A stretch of 5,598 nt of DNA from Desulfurivibrio alkaliphilus (GTDB lineage Bacteria > Desulfobacterota > Desulfobulbia > Desulfobulbales > Desulfurivibrionaceae): assembly GCA_011048585.1 (NCBI GenBank), contig DSDS01000118.1, positions 1 to 5,598 on the forward strand, given 5' to 3'. The first letter of the stretch is position 1. Every line of letters begins with the position of its first letter. Below the pieces are notes generated by a model. That model was given only the letters and a program-made list of their open reading frames with translations, searched no databases and was not told the origin of the DNA. This document shows positions 1 through 5,598 of the stretch, piece by piece. A program made the translations under genes and the position numbers.

Positions 1-4
1 CGGT

Positions 5-580
5 TTACCAGTTCTCTTTCAGCAGCTCGAAGTGGGCCTGGGCGTGATCACAGGCCGGGCAGCGATCGGGGGCGGCTTCGCCCTCATGGGTGTAACCACA
101 GTTGCGGCACTGCCAGGTGGTGGCCTGTTCGCGCTTGAAAACCCGACCCGCCTCGATGTTGGCCTTGAGCGCCTTGTAGCGTTTTTCGTGGAAGGCCTCG
201 GCCACCGCGATTTTAAGGAAAATTTCGGCGATCTCGTCGAAGCCTTCCTCTCGGGCCACCTTGGCGAACTCGGGATACATCACGTGATATTCGTAATTTT
301 CACCAGCGGCGGCCTCGGTGAGATTTTCAACCGTGGTGCCGATTTTCCCGGCGGGGAAGGCGGCGCTGATCTCCACCTCGCCTCCCTCCAGTAGCTTGAA
401 CAGCCTTTTGGCATGCTCCTTCTCCTGATTGGCGGTCTCCTCAAAAACCGCCGAGATCTGGACATAACCATCCTTCTTGGCCTGGGCGGAAAAATAGGTG
501 TAGCGGTTACGGGCCTGGGATTCACCGGCAAAAGCGGTGAGGATGTTCCTTTCCGTTTTAGTGCCTTTAAGCGATTTCAT
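5..580 (-). CDS. rbr: Rubrerythrin (non-heme di-iron peroxidase, full length)
   Basis: Cytoplasmic peroxide reductase of anaerobes: a di-iron centre reduces H2O2 to water, with electrons supplied through a C-terminal rubredoxin-type iron site. The 191-residue product has the classical length and two-domain order. The N-terminal ferritin-like four-helix domain (about 1-146) carries all expected iron ligands: Glu20 (in AFAGESQARNRY), Glu53 and His56 (EKEH), Glu94 and Glu97, Glu128 and His131 (EAFHEKR). The C-terminal rubredoxin domain has Cys158/Cys161 (CRNCG) and Cys174/Cys177 (CPAC). Positions match my recollection of Desulfovibrio vulgaris rubrerythrin almost one for one. The start is the ATG at 580, preceded by a strong AGGAGG; the frame stays open further upstream into perR, but that extension reads against perR coding sequence and is spurious. 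It lies 52 nt downstream of perR with no clear promoter between, so it is probably co-transcribed with and controlled by PerR. In Desulfovibrio the next gene is a rubredoxin-like protein; here that would lie outside the window. Confidence 0.97.
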   Translation of the reverse strand: MKSLKGTKTERNILTAFAGESQARNRYTYFSAQAKKDGYVQISAVFEETANQEKEHAKRLFKLLEGGEVEISAAFPAGKIGTTVENLTEAAAGENYEYHVMYPEFAKVAREEGFDEIAEIFLKIAVAEAFHEKRYKALKANIEAGRVFKREQATTWQCRNCGYTHEGEAAPDRCPACDHAQAHFELLKENW

Positions 581-585
581 TGCAA

Positions 586-591
586 CCTCCT
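586..591 (-). promoter_or_regulatory. Ribosome binding site of rbr
   Basis: The minus strand reads AGGAGG five bases before the ATG at 580. This is a near-perfect anti-Shine-Dalgarno match and fixes the rubrerythrin start against the longer open frame that continues upstream. It suggests strong translation of rbr relative to perR. Confidence 0.9.
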
Positions 592-632
592 GGCAAAATT
601 TATCGGGTAAACGGCTTGATTTTGGGGATGGG

Positions 633-1022
633 CTAACGGCAAGCGGGGCAGAAACCGCAAAACTCGACACTGTGGCGAACAATGGCGTAGCCGGTCTGCT
701 GACGGGCCAACTCCTCCATATCCAGATCGAGGGAAAGGGCCAGATCATCAACCCGCCCGCATTTCAGGCAACGAACATGAGAGTGGGGAGCGACGTTGCC
801 GTCGAAACGTTTCTGGGTTCCCCCCACCTCCAGTTTTTGGATCATGCCGTTTTCCGCCATCAACTCCAGATTGCGGTAGACGGTGCCCAGACTGATCCGG
901 GGCAGCCGTTTGCGCGCCATTTGGTAGAGTTCGTCGGCGGTGGGATGGGTACACACCTTGCGAAGTTCGTCCAGCAAAACCTGGCGCTGCTTGGTTACCC
1001 GCAATTTTTTTCCTAAGGACAC
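633..1022 (-). CDS. perR: PerR-type peroxide-responsive repressor (Fur family)
   Basis: Cytoplasmic metal-dependent transcriptional repressor that senses H2O2 through iron-catalysed oxidation of its histidine ligands. About 129 aa from the GTG at 1022. The N-terminal winged helix (about 8-70) contains the recognition segment ISLGTVYRNLELM, and the C-terminal dimerisation domain follows. Counting from the GTG, all five sensor-site ligands of Bacillus PerR appear in register: His26 (THPTADELY), Asp74 (KRFDG), His80 and His82 (PHSH), Asp93 (RVDD). The Asp in RFD is a PerR-type feature; ferric uptake regulators usually differ there. The structural zinc site is Cys85/Cys88 (CLKC) and Cys125/Cys128 (CPAC). 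Extra cysteines are Cys24, next to sensor His26, and Cys122. An in-frame ATG at 1034 would add four residues, but GGAGG sits 5 nt before the GTG at 1022, so GTG is preferred. It is followed by rbr, its likely target; autoregulation is expected. Zur or another Fur paralogue is less likely given the ligand set. Confidence 0.9.
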   Translation of the reverse strand: MSLGKKLRVTKQRQVLLDELRKVCTHPTADELYQMARKRLPRISLGTVYRNLELMAENGMIQKLEVGGTQKRFDGNVAPHSHVRCLKCGRVDDLALSLDLDMEELARQQTGYAIVRHSVEFCGFCPACR

Positions 1023-1027
1023 GTCAG

Positions 1028-1032
1028 CCTCC
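1028..1032 (-). promoter_or_regulatory. Ribosome binding site deciding the perR start
   Basis: GGAGG on the minus strand with a 5-nt spacer to the GTG at 1022. It overlaps the alternative ATG (1034-1032), whose own upstream sequence offers only a run of seven G's about 10 nt away. This favours the GTG start, though the ATG cannot be excluded. Confidence 0.6.
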
Positions 1033-1097
1033 ATTCAACTTGTACCCCCCCGGCAAAAAGGGCCGGAGCGGGAAGAAATCCTCGACCCGACAGGGTC

Positions 1098-1122
1098 ATA
1101 ACTTCAAATAGGAATAACTTCC
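1098..1122 (-). promoter_or_regulatory. Candidate PerR operator (repeats just downstream of the promoter)
   Basis: The plus strand carries two direct copies of ATAACTT, at 1098-1104 and 1114-1120, 16 bp apart. The second copy is embedded in GGAATAACTTCC (1111-1122), which has GGAA/TTCC inverted arms. On the minus strand these lie just past the predicted -10 box, where a repressor would block initiation. The A/T-rich character suits a Fur/PerR box, but the match to known PerR boxes is not exact, so assignment to PerR rests mainly on position. Confidence 0.35.
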
Positions 1123-1131
1123 ATAAAGTGT

Positions 1132-1160
1132 AAGATACGCCATGCAGAGGATTCTGACAA
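1132..1160 (-). promoter_or_regulatory. Sigma-70-type promoter of perR-rbr
   Basis: On the minus strand TTGTCA (1160-1155, five of six matches to the -35 consensus) is followed after exactly 17 bp by TATCTT (1137-1132, four of six matches to the -10 consensus). The predicted start near 1125 leaves a leader of about 100 nt before perR. It lies downstream of the lipoprotein gene's stop, so perR-rbr can be expressed independently of the upstream genes. Confidence 0.55.
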
Positions 1161-1178
1161 GGGGCAAAATTTAAGTCC

Positions 1179-1770
1179 CTAAAGAATACTGATAACTCCG
1201 GCGTCCCTTACCATCTCCGCCGGCTCTTGGAGCGGGCCCAGGGGGTTTCGCCGGTAAAGATGCTCATCCACCCTGGGAGTTCCGCCACAGAGCTTATAGA
1301 CTACCACATCATCGACAATCACCACCAAGGCGTTGAAACGCCAGCCGGTCTGGTGGGTCCGCCGGACAAAGCTGAGAACATCGAGGATAAAGTTACCATG
1401 GCGCCGAGCCTCCATCCTCTCCAACCGGAACTGGTAGGCCAGGCATTTAGAGGAATCAGCCACACAGTCACGCAATCCCCGATCCATATCCTTCAGGCTA
1501 AAGCTGGAGTTGGGCATAAACAGGCTGACAATATCGGGACAGGTCAGGATCTGCGGGTTGGGGGTGATGGCGGGGTCGATGATAAGCCCCCGCAGATCCT
1601 CACTCGTGGTCTGATAGGGGACAACCCGATCAAAAACGGCCTTACTGGCCGCGAAACTGGGCCAGGGGGCCTCGCTACGGGTTTTTGGCCACCGGCAGCA
1701 TTTCGCCGCAGCCACTGATCAGCAGGGCGGCCAACAGCAACATTACCAGCATCATCCGGGCAAGAAGCAT
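1179..1770 (-). pseudogene. Small lipoprotein of unknown function, interrupted by a frameshift
   Basis: From the ATG at 1770 the first frame encodes a textbook lipoprotein signal: MLLAR, a hydrophobic stretch and the lipobox LISGC with lipid-accepting Cys21. It then stops at TAG (1677-1675) after 31 codons. The rest of the gene is in the next frame (open from about 1715 to the TAG at 1181-1179). It has good G/C third positions and protein-like content, for example TPNPQILTCPDIVSLFMPNS, GNFILDVLSFVRRT, GWRFNALVVIVDDVVVYK and RNPLGPLQEP. Removing one base from the AAAAA run at 1682-1686 joins the two into a 196-residue protein reading VAKTRSEAPWPSF across the junction. The body would be exported and lipid-anchored. 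I do not recognise the family by name, and no catalytic motif is evident. The gene may be a true pseudogene, contain a homopolymer sequencing error, or use slippage. Its start has only a weak AAGG, 10 nt upstream. It lies 40 nt after the oxidoreductase gene, same strand, possibly co-transcribed. Confidence 0.7.
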
Positions 1771-1810
1771 TTTGGTAAGACCTTAAGGGTGAGGGGTTGC
1801 GGACCTGAAA

Positions 1811-2818
1811 TCAGCCGGCATCAGCAAGGTTGACCAGAATACGGCCCTGGTGGCGTCCCGCCTGGATATCATCGATTTTCCCATCGACTCCGTCAAGGGA
1901 AATCTCGGTTACCATCTCCTCGAGATTGGCCAGATCCCACGCCTCGGCCAGGCGTTGCCACACGGCCCGGCGGGTGGCCATGGGGGATTCGGCGCTGTCG
2001 ATGCCGGCCAGGGTAACCCCCCGCAGGATAAAGGGGTAAACATTGAGGGGCAGCTCGGGGGAGGCGGCATTGCCGCAGCAGGTCACCAGGGCGCCGTAGC
2101 GGCAGGACTTGATGGCGGTGGCCAGAATGGGTCCGCCCACCGTGTCCACCACCCCGGCCCACTTCCCCTTAAGCAGCATCCTGCCGCTCTCGTCGGTGGC
2201 CTCGGCCCGGCTCAAAACCTGCTCCGCCCCGAGTTCCCGCAGGCGTTGAGCCAACTCCGCCTTGCCGGTGACCGCGCTGGCCCGATAACCCAGCCGGGCC
2301 AGCATTCCCAAGGCCAGCATCCCCACCCCGCCGGTGGCACCGGTGACCAGGATCCTGCCCGCGTCGGGGCGGACCGGAAAATCCACCAGACGGGCCAGGC
2401 ACTGGGCGGCGGTGAAACCCGCCGTGCCGTACATCATGCAACGGCGCAGACTCAAACCCGCCGGCTTGGGCATAACCCAGGCCGCCGGCACCCTAATGTA
2501 GCGGGCCAGGCCGCCGGGGGTGTTCATCCCCAGATCATAACAGGAGACCACCACTTCCTGGCCGGGAACAAAATCGGGCACCCGACTCTCCACCACCACC
2601 CCAGCGGCATCGATGCCGGGGGTATGGGGATAACGGCGGGTCACCCCGCGATTGCCGGCGGCCGAGAGGACATCCTTGTAGTTGAGCGAGGAATAATGAA
2701 CCCGGATCAACACCTCATGCTCCGGTAGATCACCGATTTTGCGGGTCACAACCCGGCGGCGGAACCGGCCGGGAGGATCCTCCTCCACCCACAGGGCGCG
2801 AAAAGTTTCGTTATTCAT
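1811..2818 (-). CDS. YhdH/YhfP/AcuI-family NAD(P)H-dependent oxidoreductase
   Basis: A 335-residue cytoplasmic medium-chain reductase of the zinc-independent quinone-oxidoreductase branch. Characterised relatives include acrylyl-CoA reductase AcuI (NADPH + acrylyl-CoA to propionyl-CoA) and the less-defined YhdH and YhfP. Visible features from the ATG at 2818: GroES-like N-terminal domain with SSLNYKDVL (43-51) and YPHTPGIDAAGVV (63-75), the family block YGTAGFTAA (130-138), the Rossmann nucleotide-binding loop TGATGGVG (159-166), then VDTVGG, YPFILRGV and a GRILVNL C-terminus. The zinc ligands of classical alcohol dehydrogenases are absent. YhfP of B. subtilis is the closest match I can recall; the substrate cannot be assigned. 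The frame is open to 2926, but the extra 36 residues are atypical and cross the predicted promoter, so ATG 2818 is chosen despite a weak ribosome site. It is divergent from the EF-G2 gene and 40 nt upstream of the lipoprotein gene. Confidence 0.92.
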   Translation of the reverse strand: MNNETFRALWVEEDPPGRFRRRVVTRKIGDLPEHEVLIRVHYSSLNYKDVLSAAGNRGVTRRYPHTPGIDAAGVVVESRVPDFVPGQEVVVSCYDLGMNTPGGLARYIRVPAAWVMPKPAGLSLRRCMMYGTAGFTAAQCLARLVDFPVRPDAGRILVTGATGGVGMLALGMLARLGYRASAVTGKAELAQRLRELGAEQVLSRAEATDESGRMLLKGKWAGVVDTVGGPILATAIKSCRYGALVTCCGNAASPELPLNVYPFILRGVTLAGIDSAESPMATRRAVWQRLAEAWDLANLEEMVTEISLDGVDGKIDDIQAGRHQGRILVNLADAG

Positions 2819-2877
2819 CGTTAAATCTTCACTTTTTTTAAAGTCGGCTTGCCAGATCAACTTCCTTGGGGGTAAAC

Positions 2878-2904
2878 AGTATAGGATGATTTGATCCTGG
2901 TCAA
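2878..2904 (-). promoter_or_regulatory. Candidate promoter of the oxidoreductase gene
   Basis: The minus strand has TTGACC (2904-2899) and TATACT (2883-2878), each five of six to consensus, separated by 15 bp. The spacer is shorter than the usual 16-18 bp, so basal activity may be low or regulator-dependent. The predicted transcript would start roughly 50-55 nt before the ATG at 2818. No equally good promoter was found for the divergent EF-G2 gene. Confidence 0.4.
2883..2898. promoter_or_regulatory. Inverted repeat in promoter spacer, possible operator
   Basis: AGGAT at 2883-2887 and ATCCT at 2894-2898 form perfect 5-bp inverted arms around a 6-bp centre. The repeat fills the spacer between the candidate -35 and -10 boxes of the oxidoreductase promoter and lies about 50 bp before the EF-G2 start. 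A dimeric regulator bound here could control one or both divergent genes. No cognate regulator is identifiable in the window. Confidence 0.3.
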
Positions 2905-2949
2905 GCTGCGCTTTCCTTCCTAACAAATATCTAAATCGAGAGGTGGAGC

Positions 2950-5061
2950 ATGAAGCTTTATGACGACAAGTACATCAAAAACATCGTTCTGCTCGGCAGC
3001 GTCAAGTCCGGGAAGACCACCCTGGCCGAAACCATGGTCTTCGAAGCCGGACTTTCCAGCCGCCGCGGCACGGTGGAAGATAAGAACACCATCTCCGATT
3101 ACCACGAAATCGAACACGAACGCGGCAACTCGGTTTACGCCACCCTGCTGCATACCGACTGGCGGGATTACAAGATCAACATCATCGACACCCCCGGCCT
3201 GGACGACTTTGTCGGCGAGGTGGTCTCCTCCCTGCGGGTGGCCGACACGGCGGTGATGCTGATCAACGCCCAGTACGGCGTGGAGGTGGGCACCGAACTG
3301 AACTGGAACTATGTGGATCTGTTTCAAAAGCCGGCGATTTTCGCGGTCAACCAGGTCGATCACCCCAAGTCCGACTACTTCGGGGCGGTGGAGTCGATCC
3401 GTGACCGTTTCGGGGCCACCGCCGTTCTGATGCAGTATCCTCTCAACCAGGGTGACGAATTTGACTGCATCATCGACCTGCTCAAGATGACGATGTACAA
3501 GTTCCCCGCCGAGGGCGGCAAGCCGGAAAAACTGGCAATTCCGGCGGCGGAACGGGAGCGGGCCGCCGAACTCCACAATCAGCTGGTGGAAAAGGCGGCG
3601 GAAAACGATGACGAACTGATGGAACTCTACTTCGAGAAGGGCAGCCTAGACGAGGATGAGATGCGCAAGGGGCTCAAGATCGGGATGCTCAACCGCGAGG
3701 TTTTCCCGATCTTTTGTCTTTCCGCCAAGCGCAACATGGGCAGCGGCCGGATGATGGGCTTTATCGACAACGTGGCGCCCTCGGCCACCGAGATGCCCCC
3801 CGAAAAAACCGCCGACGGCGGCGAACTGTCCTGTGACCCCGCCGGGCCGCCGGTGCTGTTCGTCTTCAAAACCCTGGTCGAACCCTTCCTGGGCAAGGTC
3901 ACCTTCTTCAAGGTCTGCTCCGGCACGGTGAGCGAGGGGATGGATCTGGTCAACAGCGCCACCGGCGAAACCGAACGGCTCAACCAGCTGTTCATCATGG
4001 CGGGCAAAAACCGCAACCAGGTGGCCAAACTGGCGGCCGGTGACCTGGGAGCGACCCTGAAAATGAAGTCAACCCGCACCAATCATACCCTGCACGGCAA
4101 GGATGCCCCGGTCAGCCTGGCCCCCATCGAGTTCCCCGAGCCCCGCATCCGTACCGCCGTGGTTACCGGCGACAAGAAGGATGATGAAAAGCTCGGCGAG
4201 GCCCTGCGGGAGATCCAGACCGCCGACCCCACCATCAGGGCCGAACTGGCCCCGGAGCTGAAACAGTTGATTCTCTGGGGCCAGGGCGAGCTCCACCTCA
4301 ACCTGGTCAAGTGGCGCCTGGAACATATCCACGGGATCAAGGTCGATTTCGTCGAACCCAAAATTCCCTACCGGGAGACGATCCGCAAAACCGCCACCGC
4401 CGGCTACCGCCACAAAAAACAGTCCGGCGGCTCGGGCCAGTTCGCCGAAGTTCACCTGCGGATCGAACCCTGGGAGGAGGGGATGGCCGACCCCAGCGAC
4501 CTGACCGTGCGGGGCAAGGAGGAGATCGACCTGCCCTGGGGGGGCAAGCTGGTTTTCTACAACTGCATTGTCGGCGGGGTGGTCGACGCCAAATACCTGC
4601 CCTCGATCCTCAAGGGGGTGATGGAGAAGATGCAGGAGGGGCCCATGACCGGCTCCTATGTCCGGGACGTGCGGGTGATGGTCTTCGACGGCAAGATGCA
4701 CACGGTGGACTCCAACGACATCTCCTTCAAGATCGCCGGGGCCCAAGCCTTCAAGGAGGCCTTCAAGGAGGCCAACCCCCTGATCATGGAGCCCCTCTAC
4801 GAGATGGAGATCCTGGTGCCCGAAGAGTTGATGGGGGAGGTGATGAGCGACCTGCAGTCCCGGCGCTCGGTGATCCAGGGGATGGAGTCCCAGGGCCGCT
4901 ACCAGGTGATCCGGGCGGTGACCCCCCTTTCGGAGCAGCACAACTACTCCACCACCCTGAAATCCCTGACCCAGGGCCGGGCCAGCTTCCGCTGCAACTT
5001 CAAGGAGTACGCCCCGGTACCCCACGACCTGCAACAAAAGCTGACCGCCGCCGGCGCGTAG
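2950..5061 (+). CDS. fusA2: EF-G paralogue of the EF-G2 type (ribosomal translocase-like GTPase)
   Basis: A 703-residue cytoplasmic translation factor with all five EF-G domains: G (1-285), II (about 300-385), III (about 396-475), IV (about 476-605) and V (about 612-690). The P-loop is GSVKSGKT (16-23). The remaining GTPase motifs deviate from housekeeping EF-G. Switch I reads ERGNS instead of ERGIT (57-61). Switch II reads DTPGLDDF (80-87), so the catalytic His of DTPGHVDF is Leu84. G4 is NQVD (134-137) rather than NKxD, and G5 is SAK (258-260). Domain IV keeps the decoding-site loops HKKQSGGSGQF (488-498) and DGKMHTVDS (580-588, with His584), plus an insertion near 512-533. Domain V ends with SRRSVIQGM and LTQGRASF (673-680). 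These traits match the EF-G2 paralogue of Bacteroides, reported to support translation without GTP hydrolysis. Housekeeping fusA and tetracycline ribosome-protection proteins are less likely. The start ATG has GAGG 6 nt upstream. It stands alone on the plus strand, away from any str operon. Confidence 0.94.
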   Translation: MKLYDDKYIKNIVLLGSVKSGKTTLAETMVFEAGLSSRRGTVEDKNTISDYHEIEHERGNSVYATLLHTDWRDYKINIIDTPGLDDFVGEVVSSLRVADTAVMLINAQYGVEVGTELNWNYVDLFQKPAIFAVNQVDHPKSDYFGAVESIRDRFGATAVLMQYPLNQGDEFDCIIDLLKMTMYKFPAEGGKPEKLAIPAAERERAAELHNQLVEKAAENDDELMELYFEKGSLDEDEMRKGLKIGMLNREVFPIFCLSAKRNMGSGRMMGFIDNVAPSATEMPPEKTADGGELSCDPAGPPVLFVFKTLVEPFLGKVTFFKVCSGTVSEGMDLVNSATGETERLNQLFIMAGKNRNQVAKLAAGDLGATLKMKSTRTNHTLHGKDAPVSLAPIEFPEPRIRTAVVTGDKKDDEKLGEALREIQTADPTIRAELAPELKQLILWGQGELHLNLVKWRLEHIHGIKVDFVEPKIPYRETIRKTATAGYRHKKQSGGSGQFAEVHLRIEPWEEGMADPSDLTVRGKEEIDLPWGGKLVFYNCIVGGVVDAKYLPSILKGVMEKMQEGPMTGSYVRDVRVMVFDGKMHTVDSNDISFKIAGAQAFKEAFKEANPLIMEPLYEMEILVPEELMGEVMSDLQSRRSVIQGMESQGRYQVIRAVTPLSEQHNYSTTLKSLTQGRASFRCNFKEYAPVPHDLQQKLTAAGA

Positions 5062-5081
5062 CCCCGACGGGCGGCCCCGAG

Positions 5082-5113
5082 AGCAAACGTCCGGCAAGAG
5101 TCGGGCGTTTGCT
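5082..5113. terminator. Hairpin between convergent genes, probable bidirectional terminator
   Basis: AGCAAACGTCCG (5082-5093) pairs with CGGGCGTTTGCT (5102-5113) over 12 bp with one G-U wobble, around an 8-base loop. It begins 20 nt after the EF-G2 stop and overlaps the TAG stop of the convergent YitT-family gene. No U-tract follows on either strand, so it may act with Rho, as an mRNA 3'-end stabiliser, or as a weak intrinsic terminator. Confidence 0.6.
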
Positions 5114-5598
5114 ACCAGTGGGGTTGGTTGCCGATCCGATAGTTCATCACCTCCATGGTATCGGTGACCACCACGAAGGCATCGGGGTCGATGGCCCGGA
5201 TCGTCCTTTTGAGCGGGCCGATATCACGAAAGTTGACCACCGCGTAGAGCATGTTCTCCTCGCTGCCGGAATAACCTCCCCGGGCCGGGATTACGGTGGT
5301 ACCCCGGCGCAGGTCGCGCAAAATCTCCCGGTTGATCTCCGGCCAGTGCTTGGAGATGATCATGACCGCCTTGCGCTGGCTCAGGCCGGTGACCACCAGA
5401 TTGACCAGCTTGGCCGCCACATAGAGCTGAATCAGGGTATAGAGGGCGGAGTCCAGCGAAAAAATCAAGGCGGTGAGGGTCAGAACCAGCACATTCAGGG
5501 CCAGCAGGGTCGAACCCAAGGGGATCGAAAAACGCATCATCAGCATCACCGAGAGGATATCCGCCCCCCCCGCCGAGCCTTGGGAGCGCAAGGTAATC
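5112..5598 (-). CDS. YitT-family membrane protein, C-terminal part (5' end beyond window)
   Basis: The frame is open through the right edge, so the N-terminus lies outside; about 162 C-terminal residues are visible, ending at TAG 5114-5112. The fragment begins near QGSAGGADILSV, equivalent to the conserved GGTD segment that YitT-family (DUF161) membrane proteins carry between transmembrane helices. Two hydrophobic segments follow (roughly IPLGSTLLALNVLVLTL and the stretch around SALYTLIQLYVAAKLVNLVV). The cytoplasmic C-terminal DUF2179-type domain follows, with GTTVIPARGGYSG, ENMLYAVVNFRDI and IDPDAFVVVTDTMEVMNY. Family members are multi-pass inner-membrane proteins of unresolved transport or signalling function; the C-terminal domain resembles small ligand-binding regulatory domains. 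Family assignment is firm, function is not. The gene is convergent with EF-G2, and the two share a hairpin at their 3' ends. Apparent in-window starts (TTG near 5591) are internal. Confidence 0.88.
   Translation of the reverse strand, partial: ITLRSQGSAGGADILSVMLMMRFSIPLGSTLLALNVLVLTLTALIFSLDSALYTLIQLYVAAKLVNLVVTGLSQRKAVMIISKHWPEINREILRDLRRGTTVIPARGGYSGSEENMLYAVVNFRDIGPLKRTIRAIDPDAFVVVTDTMEVMNYRIGNQPHW

Noticed and set aside
537..1016. 159-codon plus-strand frame across rbr-perR
   Set aside because: Antisense to the Fur-family gene, which has complete metal-ligand motifs.
1023..1034. ATG start for perR at 1034
   Set aside because: Possible, but the GTG at 1022 has GGAGG at ideal spacing, while the ATG has only a G-run about 10 nt upstream. 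The difference is four residues.
1227..1718. 163-codon plus-strand frame opposite the lipoprotein gene
   Set aside because: The minus strand has the better codon pattern and, just upstream, a lipobox signal peptide. The plus frame lacks a clear ribosome site and any motif.
1850..2728. 292-codon open frame on the plus strand opposite the oxidoreductase
   Set aside because: Rich in Gly/His/Gln/Pro with no recognisable domain; it mirrors the well-supported YhdH/YhfP-family gene.
2920..3576. 218-codon minus-strand frame opposite the EF-G2 G domain
   Set aside because: Antisense to the conserved P-loop and DTPG coding sequence; no independent support.
5061..5075. Small GC-rich inverted repeat right after the EF-G2 stop
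   Set aside because: Only about 4 bp of stem; the much stronger hairpin at 5082-5113 is the better terminator candidate.
4069..5097. 342-codon open frame on the minus strand opposite EF-G2
   Set aside because: It is antisense to a clear EF-G domain III-V coding region. Its composition is His/Gly/Leu-rich low complexity typical of the complement of GC-rich codons, and no family motif is seen.

Overview
The window is about 5.6 kb of GC-rich bacterial chromosome, with densely packed genes and strong G/C preference at third codon positions. The gene content suggests an anaerobic or microaerophilic member of the Desulfobacterota (former Deltaproteobacteria). A PerR-type regulator sits directly upstream of a 191-residue rubrerythrin, the arrangement known from Desulfovibrio, and the EF-G paralogue is of a kind found in Bacteroides and other anaerobes. 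The taxonomic call is an inference; no RNA gene or marker protein here fixes it. There is no sign of mobile elements, CRISPR arrays or phage.

Layout: (a) 5-1022, minus strand: peroxide-sensing regulator (perR) followed 52 nt later by rubrerythrin (rbr), a compact oxidative-stress operon with a recognisable promoter (1132-1160) and possible operator repeats. (b) 1179-1770, minus strand: a small lipoprotein gene whose signal peptide with lipobox and whose body lie in different reading frames. The break can be placed at a run of five A's. (c) 1811-2818, minus strand: a zinc-independent YhdH/YhfP/AcuI-type quinone oxidoreductase-like enzyme. (d) 2819-2949: divergent intergenic region with a candidate minus-strand promoter whose spacer contains a 5+5 bp inverted repeat. 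(e) 2950-5061, plus strand: a full-length EF-G paralogue (EF-G2 type, 703 aa) with altered GTPase motifs, including Leu where EF-G has its catalytic His. (f) 5082-5113: a 12-bp hairpin between convergent genes. (g) 5112-5598, minus strand: the C-terminal part of a YitT-family membrane protein that runs off the window.

Functionally, PerR and rubrerythrin form one unit: peroxide oxidises metal-loaded PerR, repression is lifted, and rubrerythrin reduces the peroxide. The other genes have no evident joint pathway. The most interesting item is the EF-G2 homologue: its P-loop and the ribosome-contacting loops of domain IV are intact, but residues needed for GTP hydrolysis and guanine recognition are changed. 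This predicts a translocase that works differently from housekeeping EF-G. No wholly new multi-gene system is evident.
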